DNA of 64,000 nucleotides from CBDFNC01 sp965249895 (GCA_965249895.1 CBDFNC010000002.1:62001-126000); one strand, 5' to 3'. Counted from the stretch's first letter, positions 7,986 through 17,668 are shown. Translations and numbers: made by a program. Notes: generated by a model from the letters alone, not told the origin.

Positions 7986-9497
7986 GTTTTGTTTAAAGAC
8001 CCGGACTACCTTGGGGTCAAAGTGCGTGCCGGTTTGCTCGTCGATAAATGCCAGCACTTTATCTATGGGCCAGGCTTTTTTATAACAACGTTCATGAGCT
8101 AAAGCGTCAAACACATCCGCCAGGGCAGAAATTCGGCCAATGATATGTATTTCTTCCCCCGCTAACCCTTTAGGATATCCGCTACCATCCCATTTTTCAT
8201 GATGTTGATTGGCGATAATAGCTGCATAATGGAGGATGTCCCGTTTGGAGTTTTTCACCAGATCATAACCAATATTGACGTGCTTTTTCATGGTTTGCCA
8301 TTCTTCATCATTCAGCTTGCCGCGTTTTTGCAGGATCCTGTCTGGAATACCAATTTTGCCTAGATCGTGGAGGGGAGAGGCGGATTTTATTTTTTCTGCT
8401 TCCTCTTTGCTGTAGCCCAGAGCGGCGGATAGTAGCCTGGTGATTTCGGCGACTCGGCGAATATGGTTACCGGTTTCCTTGGAGCGACTTTCGATTGCTT
8501 CTCCGAGCAAATAGACAATTTCTCTCTGGCCATCTTCAAGTTCGTTTCTGAGCTCTTCGTTATCAAAAGTGACCTTGATATTGGCGGAAAATAGCTCGAT
8601 TAAACTCGTATCCTGATGCTGCAAGCTGCCATATCCGTCAATATAGAAAATCAGGTTACCGCGAGCGGAGCTTTTCAGGTTTAATACAAATCGATTGTCT
8701 TGATAGTTGTTTTTATCCAGGCTAACGGCTTCCAGTATCATTGCCCTCATAGGCTCAGGGAGCGTCTTCTCGAAGTCCAGGCCATTGAAATCCATATATT
8801 GTCCCACGGTCTCTATAATATTGAACTGATCTTCTTTATGGTATATCACCAGCCCAGAGATTTCTGCATCCTTATGCTCGGCATTCATTTTTACCAGTTT
8901 TACCAAATGGCTTAGGGTTTCTTCTACCAGCTTCTCTCTGGTTAGGGACTCGAACACCTTGGCGGAAGAGTTGATAACTGTTTCTAGCCCTTTTTTGCTC
9001 TTTTCCAGGTTAATGATATCTCGGTATGAACGCAAAGATGCACACATCAGGGTGTCCAGCTTAATACCGCTGAGTTCAGTTTTATTCTTGTAATCGGAGA
9101 CATCGTATTCACGGATCACTCGGCGCTCAGGGGCTTGGCCGGGCTGGCCGGTACGCAGGATTAAGCGTATGGACTGATTGTCCAATTTCTCCCGTATATC
9201 TTTAACCAGTTTAAGACCCGCATCGTCAGTTTCCATCACCACATCGACTAACCCGATGGCGATGTCAGGTTCATTGGCCAGAATATCCAGTGCGTCCTTC
9301 GCGCTGTACGCGTCGATAAACTCCAGCTTTCTGTTCTCCCATACAAAATCGGATAGCACTAGCTTAGTAATAGAGTGAACTTCCTGATCGTCATCGATAA
9401 TGAGGACTTTCCAAGCTTGGCCACCGTCAAGGGCGCCAGGAATATTCGGTTCGTCAGGTTCATCATCGATAAAAAGTAGGTCATTATCCCGCTGCAT
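7929..9497 (-). CDS. Response regulator with DUF3369 and HD-GYP domains (c-di-GMP phosphodiesterase)
   Basis: A protein of 522 residues. The receiver domain (about 28-150) has VLIIDDDQEVHS and the phosphoacceptor aspartate in GLVDVVMETDD (about D85). The middle region (about 170-320) fits DUF3369. The HD-GYP domain (about 325-500) keeps the metal ligands in HDLGKIG and the HHEKWDGSGYPKG motif, so it should hydrolyse cyclic di-GMP. I chose the ATG at 9497, which follows GGGAGAACAC; an upstream ATG is weaker. Its last 14 codons are the final unit of the 66-bp array. The upstream gene for a periplasmic binding protein reads in the same direction 95 bp away, suggesting one sensory unit. The partner kinase is not in view. 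Confidence 0.9.
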   Translation of the reverse strand: MQRDNDLLFIDDEPDEPNIPGALDGGQAWKVLIIDDDQEVHSITKLVLSDFVWENRKLEFIDAYSAKDALDILANEPDIAIGLVDVVMETDDAGLKLVKDIREKLDNQSIRLILRTGQPGQAPERRVIREYDVSDYKNKTELSGIKLDTLMCASLRSYRDIINLEKSKKGLETVINSSAKVFESLTREKLVEETLSHLVKLVKMNAEHKDAEISGLVIYHKEDQFNIIETVGQYMDFNGLDFEKTLPEPMRAMILEAVSLDKNNYQDNRFVLNLKSSARGNLIFYIDGYGSLQHQDTSLIELFSANIKVTFDNEELRNELEDGQREIVYLLGEAIESRSKETGNHIRRVAEITRLLSAALGYSKEEAEKIKSASPLHDLGKIGIPDRILQKRGKLNDEEWQTMKKHVNIGYDLVKNSKRDILHYAAIIANQHHEKWDGSGYPKGLAGEEIHIIGRISALADVFDALAHERCYKKAWPIDKVLAFIDEQTGTHFDPKVVRVFKQNLSTILSINDKYRDSIHLE

Positions 9498-9591
9498 GTG
9501 TTCTCCCAAAATAGGATAGAGCAATCAAGACCAGCCGCTTAGTCTGAAAGTCATGCCTATTTTCAAATATAGGAGTTATGGGAAAAAGAGG

Positions 9592-10536
9592 CTAATCCAT
9601 CCTATCTCCTGGCTGGTTATTTAAATAGGTGGGCAATTTAATTTCCGCTCTGGATAGGAGTAATTTGTTGGTTTGAATTGTCCATCTACGGTTAGACATT
9701 AACGGCAAGTCCTTTATCTCTTCACCGTATAGTAACTCCACCACATATTCACCAGCCAATTGACCTTGCTCGGCGGGAATATCTGAAAAAATCAACATAA
9801 CATAAGGGGATAGCCAGTTATTCGTTGATACGCTTAGCTTTTTATTCAGACGCATGATTTTGCTAGCCTTATCATGATCCCAGTCCGCTATACCTTGGTT
9901 GTTGGTTAGTAATACCAGGTCCGATAGTTGCGCCTGTTTTATTGCTATGTCCAGCTCAGCCATGTTTTTTACAGGTATGGCCTTCACCTGGACATTATGC
10001 TTAGCGGCTTCCTGGCTAAAAAACTGGCAGAGCTTTTTCTCTGAGACTAAGTTCGGATAAATGCAGCTGGCTTGCCTTAGCCCATCCAACGTATCTTTGC
10101 CGACTTCAAATATTTTTTTAAGAGGCTTAAGTTCGATCACTCCTGTGGCGTTTTTATAGGGGTAACCATATTCGGCGCCACTGAAGTTAATACCATAAAA
10201 GACGACAGGGGTAGCTGCGCCTTTGAGGTAGGGGGTGACCAGGTAGCGGCTGGTATTGTCATCTCCTGCGATAATTATATCGGGCTGCCAGGTGTGAATT
10301 TCAGTGATGGCATGATGCACCTGGCCCAAGATCTGCTGCGGCTCACTATTGGATTTACTGTTAAGGTAAATGGTTTTTACGTCACATTCTTTGTCAATAA
10401 CAGTGTGCAGGGACTGGTCTATTTTATCTTGCCATTCATACCCCGGGCTGTACGACGTAACATGCAGGCATTTAGGCTGCTCAGCATAACTGGTAGATGA
10501 TAGGAAAAGCAAAGTAAGGATTGTAAATAGTCGCAT
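9592..10536 (-). CDS. Periplasmic ABC-type substrate-binding-like protein
   Basis: A protein of 314 residues with a clear signal peptide (MRLFTILTLLFLSSTSYAEQ, cleavage about residue 18). The mature part has the ABC_sub_bind look: LHVTSYSPGYEWQ, then PDIIIAGDDNTSRYL, then TPVVFYGINFSG, then GVIELKPLKKIFEVGK. No permease or ATPase gene is adjacent. It is followed by the HD-GYP regulator gene in the same orientation, so it may act as a sensory binding protein rather than in transport (inference). The ligand is unknown. Confidence 0.75.
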   Translation of the reverse strand: MRLFTILTLLFLSSTSYAEQPKCLHVTSYSPGYEWQDKIDQSLHTVIDKECDVKTIYLNSKSNSEPQQILGQVHHAITEIHTWQPDIIIAGDDNTSRYLVTPYLKGAATPVVFYGINFSGAEYGYPYKNATGVIELKPLKKIFEVGKDTLDGLRQASCIYPNLVSEKKLCQFFSQEAAKHNVQVKAIPVKNMAELDIAIKQAQLSDLVLLTNNQGIADWDHDKASKIMRLNKKLSVSTNNWLSPYVMLIFSDIPAEQGQLAGEYVVELLYGEEIKDLPLMSNRRWTIQTNKLLLSRAEIKLPTYLNNQPGDRMD

Positions 10537-10672
10537 GATTATTTAGTCCATTAAATGAGCTTTCCTATTTATAGCAAACTCAAGTTTGAAGTAAACCTAT
10601 CTGTGGTTTAACCGAGCTATTTTGCGGTATAGTTCAGACAAGTAGGCCAAACACCTTATAAAAGAAGAGTAT

Positions 10673-11707
10673 ATGTTTAATATCACCCCCCTGGACGATG
10701 CCCTGGACGCAGAGATTAGCCAGCTGATAAACAATAAGACCAAACCACTAGGAAGTTTAGGTAAGTTAGAAACCCTTGCTTTTCAGATATGTAAAATACA
10801 GAAATCCCTGTCCCCTGAGCTTAAACAACCGCAAATGTTAGTGTTTGCGGCAGACCATGGTATCTGTGAGGAAGGTGTGAGCCCTTTTCCTCAGGAGGTG
10901 ACCCAACAAATGGTGTTGAACTTCCTTGCCGGTGGGGCGGCGATAAATTGCCTGTGTGAGCAAAATGGCATTGAGTTTAGAGTAGTTAACTCGGGTGTGA
11001 AAGCATCGCTGCCAGAGCACGTAAATTTGATCAATGCCCCGATAGCGAAAGGCACCCTTAATTTTCTGAAACAGCCAGCGATGAGTCGTGCCTTGTGTGA
11101 AAAGGCGCTACTGGTAGGCGCCGATCTGGTACTGGACAGATATAACCGCGGCGCCAATATTATCGGCTTTGGCGAGATGGGGATCGGCAATACCACATCG
11201 GCAGCCGCGATTATGTCGGTGATACTGAATTTACCGGCAAAAGAATGTGCCGGTAAAGGGACAGGACTGGATGACGAAGGGGTAAGCCATAAAGCGGATG
11301 TAATCGAGCGAGCAAAGGTGTTCCATCAGGACAAAGGCGCTGATCCCATCACAGTGCTTGCCACGTATGGTGGTTATGAAATCGCGATGATGACAGGCGC
11401 CATGTTAAAAGCTGCGGAACTGGGCATGGTGGTGTTAGTGGATGGTTTTATTGCCTCAAGTGCAGCCTTGCTGGCACACAAAATAAATGTAAATTTCCTG
11501 CAATACACTATTTTTTGTCATCAATCCGGGGAAAAAGCCCATAAGAAAATGCTTAAGCATATGGGGGTAAGTCCCTTATTGGATCTGGGAATGCGTCTGG
11601 GAGAAGGTTCAGGAGTGGCAGTGGCCTACCCAGTGATCCTGGGGGCAGTTACTTTTGCCAGAAAAATGGCGTCATTCGATTCCGCCGGGGTGAGTCGGGA
11701 TGAATAA
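10673..11707 (+). CDS. cobT: Nicotinate-nucleotide:dimethylbenzimidazole phosphoribosyltransferase
   Basis: A cytoplasmic 344-residue enzyme of standard length that makes alpha-ribazole phosphate for the lower ligand of cobalamin. Visible motifs are TKPLGSLGKLE at the N-terminus, VFAADHGI, NFLAGGAAIN, GFGEMGIGNTTSAAA, and GMRLGEGSGVAVAYP near the C-terminus, whose Glu is the catalytic base in the family. It is the first gene of a cobT-cobS-cobC run in which each gene overlaps the next. The 136-bp upstream gap is too short for a full cobalamin riboswitch, and I saw none. Confidence 0.97.
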   Translation: MFNITPLDDALDAEISQLINNKTKPLGSLGKLETLAFQICKIQKSLSPELKQPQMLVFAADHGICEEGVSPFPQEVTQQMVLNFLAGGAAINCLCEQNGIEFRVVNSGVKASLPEHVNLINAPIAKGTLNFLKQPAMSRALCEKALLVGADLVLDRYNRGANIIGFGEMGIGNTTSAAAIMSVILNLPAKECAGKGTGLDDEGVSHKADVIERAKVFHQDKGADPITVLATYGGYEIAMMTGAMLKAAELGMVVLVDGFIASSAALLAHKINVNFLQYTIFCHQSGEKAHKKMLKHMGVSPLLDLGMRLGEGSGVAVAYPVILGAVTFARKMASFDSAGVSRDE

Positions 11708-12455
11708 GCAGCTTGAGCTGTTTTTTAATGCACTCACTTTTTATACCCGGTTACCCGGGCCGAGCTGGGTAACCTACAGTTCAGCACGGCTTTTCCAGTC
11801 CAACGGTTATTTACCCCTGATGGGCTGGATTGTGGCCGCAATCTCGGTGCTGGTGTACCTGTTGGCCGGATTATTATTTGCAGCGCCATTAGCGATACTG
11901 ATGGCGCTGGTGGCGGGCATCTTGGTGACGGGGGCGTTTCATGAAGACGGTTTTGCCGATGTCTGTGATGGGTTTGGCGGTGGGTATAATAAGGAGCAAA
12001 TCCTCACCATTATGAAAGACTCCCGAGTCGGCAGTTATGGCCTGGTGGGTTTGATTTTACTTCTGTTAACTAAGTTCATTAGTTTGACCGAAGTATCCTC
12101 AGTGTTAATCGCGCTATTTGTGGGCCACGGTATCAGCCGGTTATTTACCCTATTTTTTATTAACAGTCTTGAATATGTACGTGACAGCGAAAGTAAAACC
12201 GGGGACATGACGCAGAAGTTGACGTCCGAACAGTTAATCACCGCCGGTTTGTTTGGCTTACTGCCATTATTATTACTTCCTCTGGAGCAGATCTTAGCTG
12301 TGTTATTAGTGGTTTCTTCGGCCTGGTTTTTGCTCAAGTTTTACTTTTATAAACATCTTGGCGGCTATACAGGGGACTGCCTAGGCGCCAGCCAGCAGAT
12401 CTTCGAAGTCCTGGTGTACCTGGTATTGGGAGCACAGGTGTGGAGTGCTATTTAA
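11700..12455 (+). CDS. cobS: Adenosylcobinamide-GDP ribazoletransferase (cobalamin synthase)
   Basis: A 251-residue inner-membrane enzyme that joins adenosylcobinamide-GDP with alpha-ribazole (phosphate) in the last assembly step of cobalamin. The family core is present: FHEDGFADVCDGFGGG, then ILTIMKDSRVGSYG, and GGYTGDCLGA near the C-terminus. Several hydrophobic helices follow. The start overlaps the cobT stop by 8 bp, which points to translational coupling. Confidence 0.96.
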   Translation: MNKQLELFFNALTFYTRLPGPSWVTYSSARLFQSNGYLPLMGWIVAAISVLVYLLAGLLFAAPLAILMALVAGILVTGAFHEDGFADVCDGFGGGYNKEQILTIMKDSRVGSYGLVGLILLLLTKFISLTEVSSVLIALFVGHGISRLFTLFFINSLEYVRDSESKTGDMTQKLTSEQLITAGLFGLLPLLLLPLEQILAVLLVVSSAWFLLKFYFYKHLGGYTGDCLGASQQIFEVLVYLVLGAQVWSAI

Positions 12456-13015
12456 TTCGTCATACCCGCCCAGAGGTGTCCGCGGGTATCTGTTACGGTG
12501 CTACCGATCTTTCCCTTGGTTCCACTTATCCCCAGGACCTAAAGGGATTGCGAGATTTCTTTTCTGACGTATCCATCGACCGGGTGTACTCCAGCCCCTT
12601 AACCCGTTGTCAGCACCTTGCCCAAGATCTATTTCCCTTAGCCAGTACTGAACTAGCTGAGTTGGCAGAGTTCGATTTTGGGGAATGGGAAGGGCAGACC
12701 TGGGATAATATTTCGCGGCGGGAGCTGACCTACTGGAGTGATGATTTAGTCAACTATGTTGTCCCCGGAGGAGAAAGCCTCAGGGTGTTTCACCAAAGGG
12801 TAATTCGGGCATGGTTGCATATTAATGATGAAACTATTGATAGTGTCGCTGTGGTTTGTCATGCTGGCACCATAAGATCGATTCTTTGTGATTTTTTAAA
12901 TATCCCTTTACAGAATTCGACCCTGATAAACCTGGATTACGGTGCGGTTTCCAAGCTTTCATTTAGCGGACAAGTTAAAAAACTGGATTATATAAATCGA
13001 GTGACGGCACCCTGA
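12440..13015 (+). CDS. cobC: Alpha-ribazole phosphatase (histidine phosphatase family)
   Basis: A protein of 191 residues. The phosphohistidine motif LIRHTRPEV is at the start, SSPLTRCQHLA follows, and the second catalytic histidine is in VVCHAGTIRSIL. It removes the phosphate from alpha-ribazole phosphate or from adenosylcobalamin 5'-phosphate. It overlaps cobS by 16 bp. The position in the cob run, not the fold alone, supports this assignment over a generic phosphoglycerate-mutase-like enzyme. Confidence 0.9.
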   Translation: MECYLIRHTRPEVSAGICYGATDLSLGSTYPQDLKGLRDFFSDVSIDRVYSSPLTRCQHLAQDLFPLASTELAELAEFDFGEWEGQTWDNISRRELTYWSDDLVNYVVPGGESLRVFHQRVIRAWLHINDETIDSVAVVCHAGTIRSILCDFLNIPLQNSTLINLDYGAVSKLSFSGQVKKLDYINRVTAP

Positions 13016-13077
13016 GTAGCAGAGATGATCAGCGAATTCTGTCAGATAAATGTAAATAGATGGAACAGGTGGACAGG

Positions 13078-13509
13078 ATGATAAAGAAGTGGTTATTGGC
13101 TCTTATGCTGGCGCCTGGTTTGGCTGCCTGTAGTATGTCTTCAGCCCCGCCACAGGTCATAGAGCACAAACCAAGCAAAGCGCTGGAGCAATGCTGGGAT
13201 AAGGTGGTTGCCAGGGCCGCGTTGGCTCAGTGCCTGGAGAAAAAACTTAATGTATATGAAGCCTTGTTGAAGGAAAGTGAGTTAGCGGTTAGTCAGGAAA
13301 TGCTACAGCTGGATGAGATCACCAGAACAGACATAGCAGCGGTGGCCAGTTTTAACCGGCAAAAGCTGGCGTTTCGTCAATATAGGCAGGATTTCTGTAG
13401 TTGGAAAATGGCGGAGGCTGCCAGTGGTAATAGCTCAGGGGATCAGTTTCTGGCCTGTAAAGTAGAGCTGACCAAAGCGCAGTTACGGCTGCTGGATATC
13501 GAACTCTAG
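13078..13509 (+). CDS. Small lipoprotein, LprI/DUF1311-like
   Basis: A protein of 143 residues. The N-terminus MIKKWLLALMLAPGLAAC is a lipoprotein signal with the lipobox cysteine at residue 18. The mature part has several Cys residues (ALEQCWDK, ALAQCLEKK, QDFCSWKMAE, FLACKVEL) and a helical layout as in lysozyme-inhibitor LprI-like domains; the family call is tentative. I preferred the ATG at 13078 over 13060 because it starts the signal peptide directly and has a GGTGG upstream. Converges with fabH. Confidence 0.6.
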   Translation: MIKKWLLALMLAPGLAACSMSSAPPQVIEHKPSKALEQCWDKVVARAALAQCLEKKLNVYEALLKESELAVSQEMLQLDEITRTDIAAVASFNRQKLAFRQYRQDFCSWKMAEAASGNSSGDQFLACKVELTKAQLRLLDIEL

Positions 13510-13526
13510 GGTTGTTGCCAACCCTA
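13508..13526. terminator. Possible hairpin between convergent genes
   Basis: Agggttg/ccaaccct forms a short strong stem just after the lipoprotein stop. There is no long T-run on either strand, so terminator activity is uncertain. Confidence 0.35.
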
Positions 13527-13535
13527 CCACAGGTT

Positions 13536-14624
13536 TTAGTCTTGCTTTTTTCTGGCTGCCCGGCAGCCGGCAATACTTGGCGCTAACAGTTCCAGGGCGG
13601 TTTTATCGCAAGGTGGTAACTGGGCGTCACTGCTGGCAAGGGGAGTTACTCTTTCACCCCACTTAATAATACCTGCGCCCCAGGTGAGTCCGGCACCGAA
13701 TGCGGCGGTGAGTATATGATCTCCCGGTTTTATCCGACCTTGCTCCAGCGCTTCACACAGCGCGATGGGCACTGTCGCCGCCGAGGTATTACCATAATTG
13801 GCGATATTTACCATCACCTTGTCCAACCCTGCGCCCATGCGTTTAGCCAGGAATTCGATGATCCTCAGGTTGGCCTGGTGCGGTACGATTAGGTTAATGT
13901 CTGAACTTTCCAACTTTGCCTTATTCAGGGCATAGCTGGCAGCACCGCCCATGCCTTTTACCGCACGTTTGAAAATTTCCTGACCTTCAAATTTAAATTC
14001 AAACAAGCCATCGATATGGCTAAACCGCTCTCTTGCAGTGCCGCTGTCTGGAATATAGAGAATTTCCCTGGCTTCAGAATCACAACCTAATTTACTGGCA
14101 AGTAATCCGGATTTTTGCTCACTGGCTTCCAGTACCACGGCGCCGGCGCCATCGCCAAACAATACGGCTGTGTCTCTGTGCGTCCAGTCCAGGTAATGGC
14201 TTAGTCTTTCCGCACCAATAACCAGTATTTTTCCCATATCTCCGGCTTTGATCATGGAAGTGGCGGTGGCAAGGGCATAGACAAAACCTGTACAGGCTGC
14301 GTTGATATCAAACACTGCGGCATTAACCGCCCCCAGGTCGTATTGCACTTTGGAAGCGGCGCTTGGTACTAAGGTATCTGGTGATGCGGTGGCCAGTATG
14401 ATTACATCCAGCTCAGCCGCATCCAGGTTAGCTGCAGCCAGCGCGTGACGAGCGGCCATTGTCGCCAGATCCGATGTGTTAACGTGTGAGATCCGCCTTG
14501 CTTTAATACCGGTACGGGAGCTGATCCATTCGTCAGAGGTGTCAATAAAGGTGCTTAAATCGTCGTTTGTTAAAGCGGCTGGTGGTAAGCACTTACCCCA
14601 GCCTGTGATATTGGCGTACTGCAT
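13536..14624 (-). CDS. Beta-ketoacyl-ACP synthase III (KASIII/FabH-like)
   Basis: A protein of 362 residues. The Cys-His-Asn triad is visible: C111 in NAACTGF, H249 in VPHQAN and N279 in NYGNTSAA. The family starts fatty acid synthesis by condensing acetyl-CoA with malonyl-ACP. The gene stands alone, not in a fabHDG-acpP cluster, and has about 35 extra C-terminal residues ending RAARKKQD beyond the usual WGAG..IKW end. It may therefore be a second KASIII with another acyl-CoA preference (inference). Confidence 0.9.
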   Translation of the reverse strand: MQYANITGWGKCLPPAALTNDDLSTFIDTSDEWISSRTGIKARRISHVNTSDLATMAARHALAAANLDAAELDVIILATASPDTLVPSAASKVQYDLGAVNAAVFDINAACTGFVYALATATSMIKAGDMGKILVIGAERLSHYLDWTHRDTAVLFGDGAGAVVLEASEQKSGLLASKLGCDSEAREILYIPDSGTARERFSHIDGLFEFKFEGQEIFKRAVKGMGGAASYALNKAKLESSDINLIVPHQANLRIIEFLAKRMGAGLDKVMVNIANYGNTSAATVPIALCEALEQGRIKPGDHILTAAFGAGLTWGAGIIKWGERVTPLASSDAQLPPCDKTALELLAPSIAGCRAARKKQD

Positions 14625-14713
14625 AAGTTGTTACTTATATCCCTGTTAGAGTGAGGTAAAGGCAGGCCCGGTGGCCATGTAAAGATAGTTTATTATGCAT
14701 CAAAATTAAGGGA

Positions 14714-16105
14714 TCACAAATTTGGCTGGTGAGGGCTTTTATCTACTATATATTCGATACCGTAAAGCAGGAAGGCGTCCTTCGCCTGGTTGGCCGGGCG
14801 GGACTGAACTCCCAGGCATATTTCCTGGCGCCTGGCCTCTTCGAGGAAGAGTAACAAATCATCGGAAGTTTCACCCAGCAAACTGTTAGCTATGCCTTCG
14901 GCTAAAATAATATCTGAAATCGGTAGCTGTTGCAGGGCGTCCATGGATAGCTCCTGTTCGCTGTTTATTAGCCAGCAGACCTTAGCGCCGGATAATCTGG
15001 CACCCACCATAATGGGTAACAAGTCGCTACCGGGCACAGCTAACTGAGGTTTACGGACCAGGATACCGAGTTGCTCTCTGTGCAGTTTTAATTCCTCACA
15101 GACTTTATTGCATAGTCTGGAGTTTAATTCATCTGGAAACCAAGCGTTAAGGGTGTCAAGGTCAAGGATCACCAACTCGTGTTCACTTATTTGCAGTTGT
15201 GAAATCCCTTGTTGGGTAATATTGGCAGAGCAGAAGTATCCGGCAAACTTATCCTGGGTGATATCCAGCAGGGGCAAGTAAGTGGCCACCCCTTCCTCGT
15301 TGCTTAACCAGTGGCTCAGATAACGTTTAGAAAACAGAGTGAGTAACAGCTGACTCCAGGGAATCGCGGCAGGATCGCAAGGCAGGGAGGCGAGGACTGA
15401 AAGCCCCATGCTGCGGGCTAAAGTGTGGCTGGCCTGCAGGATATTCTGGGGTAATTCGCCGTAAAACAATAGTATTGGCGGGTTCTCCACTTGCACCAAC
15501 TTGCTAAGCAGCTCGACGCTGTTTACCTGTTTTGCAGTCAGGTTAATCAGCAGGAGTTGGCAGGTTTCGACGTTTTGTTGTGAACAGGTTATGCCCAATT
15601 CAAACAGGGCTGATGTAACCTGATGACGGTTCTCAATATCTTCCTCAATCAAACATACCCGGTGATCTTCCAGCCAGGCGTTAAATGTCCGGCTTCTTTT
15701 TTGCTGCCATCGGGCAAGGCGGTGTGCCAGATCATCCGGGCTGGTGGATACTTCAAATGCGGGTACGTCAAACTCCATCCCAGGCATCCGTCCTAACCAA
15801 AAGACCTTTATATCAGCTCTGTGGTTGAGTAATTCAGTCAGTTTGTCCAACGATGGGTCTTGCTCTACCTGAAAGGGTAAAATAACAGCCGAGCCTTTGG
15901 GGCTTGCGGTTAACATCACGATAAGCTGGGAAATATCCGAACTAGAGATGTGAGGATGTTGGGTTAGCGGACCATGGGAATCCAATGTATATATAGGAAA
16001 CTCATTGTCTATTATACGGCGCTCCGATGCCAGAGGCTGGCTATTAAACGCTAATAGCTCCAGCTCTTGCGGGTCGAGTAAGGAGTTGTCCGAATCGAAT
16101 TTCAT
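14714..16105 (-). CDS. Unrecognised 463-residue protein, possibly degenerate receiver plus EAL-like domains
   Basis: I cannot assign a family firmly. It is soluble, with no signal or membrane segment. Residues about 145-260 (RVCLIEEDIENRHQVTSALF...LLLINL) resemble a receiver domain lacking the usual Asp pocket. The C-terminal third (ISDIILAEGIANSLLG, FLEEARRQEICLGVQSR, then AFLLYGIEYIVDKSP) resembles the last strands of an EAL domain without the EAL signature or metal ligands. If so, it would be a non-catalytic c-di-GMP-signalling protein. The start ATG has TAGGTG upstream. It is monocistronic. Confidence 0.5.
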   Translation of the reverse strand: MKFDSDNSLLDPQELELLAFNSQPLASERRIIDNEFPIYTLDSHGPLTQHPHISSSDISQLIVMLTASPKGSAVILPFQVEQDPSLDKLTELLNHRADIKVFWLGRMPGMEFDVPAFEVSTSPDDLAHRLARWQQKRSRTFNAWLEDHRVCLIEEDIENRHQVTSALFELGITCSQQNVETCQLLLINLTAKQVNSVELLSKLVQVENPPILLFYGELPQNILQASHTLARSMGLSVLASLPCDPAAIPWSQLLLTLFSKRYLSHWLSNEEGVATYLPLLDITQDKFAGYFCSANITQQGISQLQISEHELVILDLDTLNAWFPDELNSRLCNKVCEELKLHREQLGILVRKPQLAVPGSDLLPIMVGARLSGAKVCWLINSEQELSMDALQQLPISDIILAEGIANSLLGETSDDLLLFLEEARRQEICLGVQSRPANQAKDAFLLYGIEYIVDKSPHQPNL

Positions 16106-16653
16106 TGCACCTAAAGTTCATCCTCTAATGGGGGTATCTTATCTTGTCGACACCCAGCGTGCTAGTTTTTACCGCATAGGCTCTGCCTGGGCAGCTCATT
16201 ACTCTGGTATTTTTCGAGTGCTGATCACTTAGTTAAACCTGAAAGCACCAGGGAGAGAGTCCAACGGAGCGGCGGCAATTTCGTGGGCCAAGAACTGGCA
16301 GTATCAGTTATTCAAGCGTTGAGATGAAAAACCAAAATCAAATCAGAGATGCACGTATTACCTGTCTGCGCATTTGCGTAAAAGACATAACTTAAAAAAT
16401 TTAACCAGCCAGGCGCTCGTTAAGTAGTGATAATGGGAGGCAGTTCTTGACACCCAATCTGACGCCAATAAAACAGACATCAGCCTATTAATGGCACCAT
16501 AACATTCATTTCATCTTTAGGGTTAATTTGCCCAATAATGTTGAAACTCCTCTTGGCCACTTATGCGGCCCAGACTCGGATGAGGTATGTTCTCTGGTTA
16601 TCGGCTGCTGCGTATTGGTATGCTCTACCCGAATAAATTGAAAAGTCCACAGG
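16106..16653. other. 548-bp gap, nothing recognised
   Basis: No convincing gene, RNA or repeat. A 32-codon frame on the plus strand at 16538 starts with ATG but shows no supporting context. The region may hold decayed sequence. Confidence 0.5.
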
Positions 16654-17445
16654 CTACCATTTTTCATATCGGTTAATAATCTGCTGGTACATCCCGCTTT
16701 GACGAATGACTTTTAACCCGGCGTTAAAATCATTGCTGATGTCTTGCTCTCTAAGTTGGAGGTTTCTTGGCGCTTCCGGAAAGATGGAATAGAAGCTTAG
16801 TTCTCTATCTACATTTCTCTTTTTTAACTCTCCGCGATTTTTTGCAACTTCCCGCCAGTACATAAAAATGCGCCTATCAGAGACCACCACATCTACCCTG
16901 TCGGCATATAGCTGTTTTACATGAAGATGTTGCAGCGCATGCTCTCTATATCGGTTATTTTTCTTGGCCATAGCTGCATACGCAGGTCCCAGGTAACGGG
17001 CAGCATTTTGGAAAGCAACTACCTTTTTATCAGCCAGATCATCCATAGTTTCGATCAGGAATTGGTTATTTTTAAAGGCGATGGCAAAATTCTGGTAGGT
17101 AACCGTGGTGTGTGTTGGAAACATGGCGAGACCTATCTGCGCCTCAATATCATAACTGTTATTAGTCGCCACTCCATCCACGGAGCCATTTTTTAGGAAA
17201 AATGGGATCCGGCCATTGGGGATATAGTAGAAGTGAGCCGTATAACCCACCGCCTGAAACGCGCGTTTGATTATATCCACCTCAATGCCAGAGTCCTCCG
17301 CCGCGATAACATAAGGTGGTAACGCTAAGCCAATAGCAATGCTCACCTGTTTGGCAAAGACTGCCTGGCTTTGCAACAAAAGCGCAAGTAGCACCCACTG
17401 TATAGTGGACCTCAGACACATGGGAAGGTATTTGGCAGTTGTCAT
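16654..17445 (-). CDS. Periplasmic solute-binding protein, family 3 (PBPb type)
   Basis: A protein of 263 residues with a signal peptide ending around AVFAKQ, then a class-II periplasmic binding fold: VSIAIGLALPPYVIAAEDSG, IEVDIIKRAFQAVGY, a central SVDGVATN, and C-terminal NDFNAGLKVIRQSGMYQQII. This fits amino-acid-type binding proteins often found as orphans in marine gammaproteobacteria. I chose the ATG at 17445, preceded by GAGGTAGAA, rather than the ATG at 17538. No transporter genes are adjacent, so the ligand is unknown. Confidence 0.8.
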   Translation of the reverse strand: MTTAKYLPMCLRSTIQWVLLALLLQSQAVFAKQVSIAIGLALPPYVIAAEDSGIEVDIIKRAFQAVGYTAHFYYIPNGRIPFFLKNGSVDGVATNNSYDIEAQIGLAMFPTHTTVTYQNFAIAFKNNQFLIETMDDLADKKVVAFQNAARYLGPAYAAMAKKNNRYREHALQHLHVKQLYADRVDVVVSDRRIFMYWREVAKNRGELKKRNVDRELSFYSIFPEAPRNLQLREQDISNDFNAGLKVIRQSGMYQQIINRYEKW

Positions 17446-17668
17446 TTCTACCTCGTGGTTGCTGAGTAACACCCTATTATTGCTTAACAAAACCAGTATA
17501 GCTGGGAAGAAGATGAGCGCGGGCTGTGAGATATTCACCTGCTGCTACCCAAATGGAAAAATCGACTTTATCAGTTTAATTTTTATCGTCAGGTACAGAC
17601 CTTGTTAGCCCTGATTAGACTGCTGGTTAATCAGAGCTAGGGTCCGCCACATGGAGTGAGCCTGAACA

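Noticed and set aside
10537..10672. Cobalamin riboswitch before cobT
   Set aside because: The gap is only 136 bp and I see no B12-box or the usual conserved elements.
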